From: Zoogloea sp041911615
GTDB taxonomy: Bacteria; Pseudomonadota; Gammaproteobacteria; Burkholderiales; Rhodocyclaceae
Assembly: GCF_041911615.1 (NCBI RefSeq)
Contig: NZ_JAYROR010000015.1
Span: 72,687 to 136,686, forward strand
DNA length: 64,000 bases
Reading direction: 5' to 3'
Under the pieces are notes generated by a model, which searched no databases, had not been told where the DNA came from, and worked only from the letters and a program-made list of their open reading frames with translations. Numbering within the stretch: position 1 is the first letter of the stretch; the number at the start of each line of letters is the position of its first letter. Shown one piece after another: positions 62,779 through 64,000 of this stretch. The position numbers and the translations under genes are program-made.

Positions 62779-63609
62779 TTACTGGAGGTAAGCCGGGCGG
62801 GCGTAGCCGGCGAAGTGCTTGTCCAGCGCAGCGCGGTATTCCGGTGTGCGGAAGGCGGCGACGATGTCCTTGGCCCAGGGCTTGTCCTTGTCCTCGGTCT
62901 TGACGGCGACGACGTTGAGGTAGTGGTCCGGGGTCTTTTCCAGCGCCACGGCTTCGGTGAGCTTGAGGCCGGACGAGATGGCGAAGTTGCCGTTGATGAG
63001 GGCGAACTCGGCATCGTCGAGGGTGCGCGGCAGCTGGGCGGCTTCGATGGGGGTGAGCACCAGCTTGCGGGGGTTCTCGGCGATGTCCTTCTCGGTCACC
63101 TTGAGCGGATCGATACCGGCCTTCACCTTGACCAGCTTGAGCTGTTCCAGGAAGACCAGCGCGCGGGCCAGGTTGCTCGGGTCGTTGGGCAGGGTGATGC
63201 GGTCGCCGTCCTTCAGGTCGGCGAGGCCCTTGCGCTTCTTGGAGTACAGGCCCAGCGGGGCGATGGGCGCCTTGGTGATGTCGGTGAGGTTGAGGCCCTT
63301 GTCGGCCGAGAACTTCTTCAGGTAGGTGACGTGCTGGAACAGGTTGGCGTCCAGCGAGCCCTGGGCGAGGGCGAGGTTGGGCTGCACGTAGTCGTTGAAC
63401 TCGACGAGCTTGACGGTGTAGCCCTTCTTCTCGAGCACCGGCTTGATGCCGAGCTTGAGCTGGTCGAAGTTGGAGCCGGCGGTGGCGCCGATGACCAGGG
63501 TTTTCTTCTCCTGGGCGTGGGCGGCGCCGATGCCGAGCCCGGCGACGAGGCCGACGGTGGCGGCGAGCTGGGCGAGGCGCAGGGCGAAGTGGCGGCGGGT
63601 GGGGTGCAT
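62779..63609 (-). CDS. metQ: Methionine ABC transporter substrate-binding protein
   Basis: 276 residues. Signal peptide ending GAAHAQ, then the NlpA/MetQ fold: VIGATAGSNFDQLKLG, NDYVQPNLALAQGSLDANLFQH, LPNDPSNLARALVFLEQLKLV and FALINGNFAISSGL. No lipobox cysteine after the signal segment, so it may be a soluble periplasmic form. It should bind D/L-methionine or a related compound. Confidence 0.93.
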   Translation of the reverse strand: MHPTRRHFALRLAQLAATVGLVAGLGIGAAHAQEKKTLVIGATAGSNFDQLKLGIKPVLEKKGYTVKLVEFNDYVQPNLALAQGSLDANLFQHVTYLKKFSADKGLNLTDITKAPIAPLGLYSKKRKGLADLKDGDRITLPNDPSNLARALVFLEQLKLVKVKAGIDPLKVTEKDIAENPRKLVLTPIEAAQLPRTLDDAEFALINGNFAISSGLKLTEAVALEKTPDHYLNVVAVKTEDKDKPWAKDIVAAFRTPEYRAALDKHFAGYARPAYLQ

Positions 63610-63655
63610 GTTGTTCTCCGGAACGATTGAGTCTGAGGTGTTGTTGTGTGGGGTT

Positions 63656-63739
63656 TCAGCGCTTGTCCACCCGGCGGGCGAACCACTGGCCGGCAAACTG
63701 GACGCTCTGGACGAGGGCGATGAGCAGGACGATGGTGAT
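63656..63739 (-). pseudogene. metI: metI remnant: C-terminal end of methionine permease, cut by a transposon
   Basis: The last 27 codons read ITIVLLIALVQSVQFAGQ then WFARRVDKR-stop, matching the C-terminal end of MetI permeases (VLVYLIQFAGDR-type). Upstream the frame is broken by the Tn3-family terminal repeat at 63740, so the rest of metI is not in this window. Confidence 0.85.
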
Positions 63740-63777
63740 GGGGTCGTCTCAGAATTCGGAAAAAATCGTACGCTAAG
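63740..63777 (-). repeat. 38-bp terminal inverted repeat of a Tn3-family transposon
   Basis: Begins GGGGTCGTCTCAGAATTC and ends CGGAAAAAATCGTACGCTAAG overlapping (38 bases). Length, GGGG start and the CGTACGCTAAG end match Tn21/Tn1721-group terminal repeats as remembered. The other end and the 5-bp target duplication are outside. Confidence 0.88.
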
Positions 63778-63885
63778 TGAGCGGCTGGCTACCAGAGATG
63801 CGATTGTGAAACACTTCGTCATTTATGGTATTTTGCTAAAACTGGCTTGAGCGTGCAGGCTCCAAGCTCACAAAAGGGGGTAGCC

Positions 63886-64000
63886 ATGATCGGCTCGATT
63901 GGTTCGTATTCCACAACCCAGGCAGGCGGCGCGGCGGCTTTCAAAGCGGCTTCGGCGACCGAGCGGGTTTCTGACGCTTCAGAAAATCAGGGCGCGTCAG
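63886..64000 (+). CDS. Unidentified transposon passenger gene, N-terminal part
   Basis: 38 residues visible before the window ends (MIGSIGSYSTTQAGGAAAF...). AAAGGGGGTAGCC is a good ribosome site. No signal peptide or known motif; Ser/Ala-rich. It lies just inside the transposon end, where Tn21-group elements keep accessory genes. Confidence 0.55.
   Translation, partial: MIGSIGSYSTTQAGGAAAFKAASATERVSDASENQGAS

Larger units (their letters stand above)
63740..64000. mobile_element. Left part of a Tn3-family transposon inserted in metI
   Basis: Starts at the 38-bp repeat and runs off the right edge. Contains a short AT-rich leader (63778-63885), noticeably less GC-rich than the flanking genes, and the start of a passenger gene. 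No tnpA or tnpR in view. Confidence 0.8.

Noticed and set aside
62779..63609. MetQ as a lipoprotein
   Set aside because: No lipobox cysteine; the signal segment ends in AHAQ, typical of ordinary cleavage.

Overview
The window looks like a chromosomal segment of a high-GC betaproteobacterium, most likely Rhodocyclales/Azoarcus-Thauera-Zoogloea-like. This is inferred from conserved gene blocks typical of that group: pssA-leuA, rpsP-rimM-trmD-rplS, dxs-ispA-xseB, yqgE-ruvX-pyrR-pyrB-pyrX, panB-panC-dgk-folK-pcnB, glcDEF and pntAA-pntAB-pntB. Genes are densely packed, often with 1-26 bp overlaps. No gene-free stretch exceeds about 275 bases. I saw no rRNA, tRNA or CRISPR.

Layout. 1-8.1 kb: end of pssA, leuA, WrbA and YihY-type proteins, a PilZ-like unknown protein and the S16/RimM/TrmD/L19 operon. 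8.2-13.4 kb: FolE2, the isoprenoid genes dxs-ispA-xseB and a divergent Rieske oxygenase. 13.5-21.9 kb: the pyrimidine operon with a zinc-less dihydroorotase homologue, photolyase, a methyltransferase, two hydrolases and UppP. 22-30 kb: an HD-GYP protein, DedA, a periplasmic haem protein, cytochrome c' facing a cytochrome b561, a two-component pair and a CBS protein. 30-36 kb: a membrane protein, pantothenate genes, deoxynucleoside kinase, FolK and PcnB. 36-44.5 kb: a glyoxylate/glycolate block (hyi, AraC regulator, DUF2867 protein, amidase, GntR regulator, glcD, a 53-residue membrane peptide, glcE, glcF). 44.7-49.7 kb: PP2C phosphatase, CorA and the three-gene proton-translocating transhydrogenase. 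49.7-52 kb: a phenol-type XylR/DmpR/MopR sigma-54 activator divergent from a [2Fe-2S] ferredoxin.

The standout region is 52.3-56.9 kb. It is a compact minus-strand operon of rhodanese, serine acetyltransferase, small XRE regulator, family 2A encapsulin shell (SrpI-like) and cysteine desulfurase carrying a roughly 210-residue low-complexity N-terminal extension with repeated aromatic motifs. This is a sulfur-handling protein nanocompartment with its cargo enzyme. Supply of O-acetylserine, desulfuration of cysteine and persulfide transfer are encoded together. The surrounding genes extend the sulfur theme: metX, metY, a PaaK-like ligase, metQ and the tail of metI (58.9-63.7 kb).

Between these two blocks lies a diguanylate cyclase gene broken by an apparent one-base deletion in a C-run. 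At 63,740 the metI gene is cut by a 38-bp terminal inverted repeat of a Tn3-family (Tn21/Tn1721-like) transposon. The last 260 bases are the first part of that element and the start of an unidentified passenger gene.
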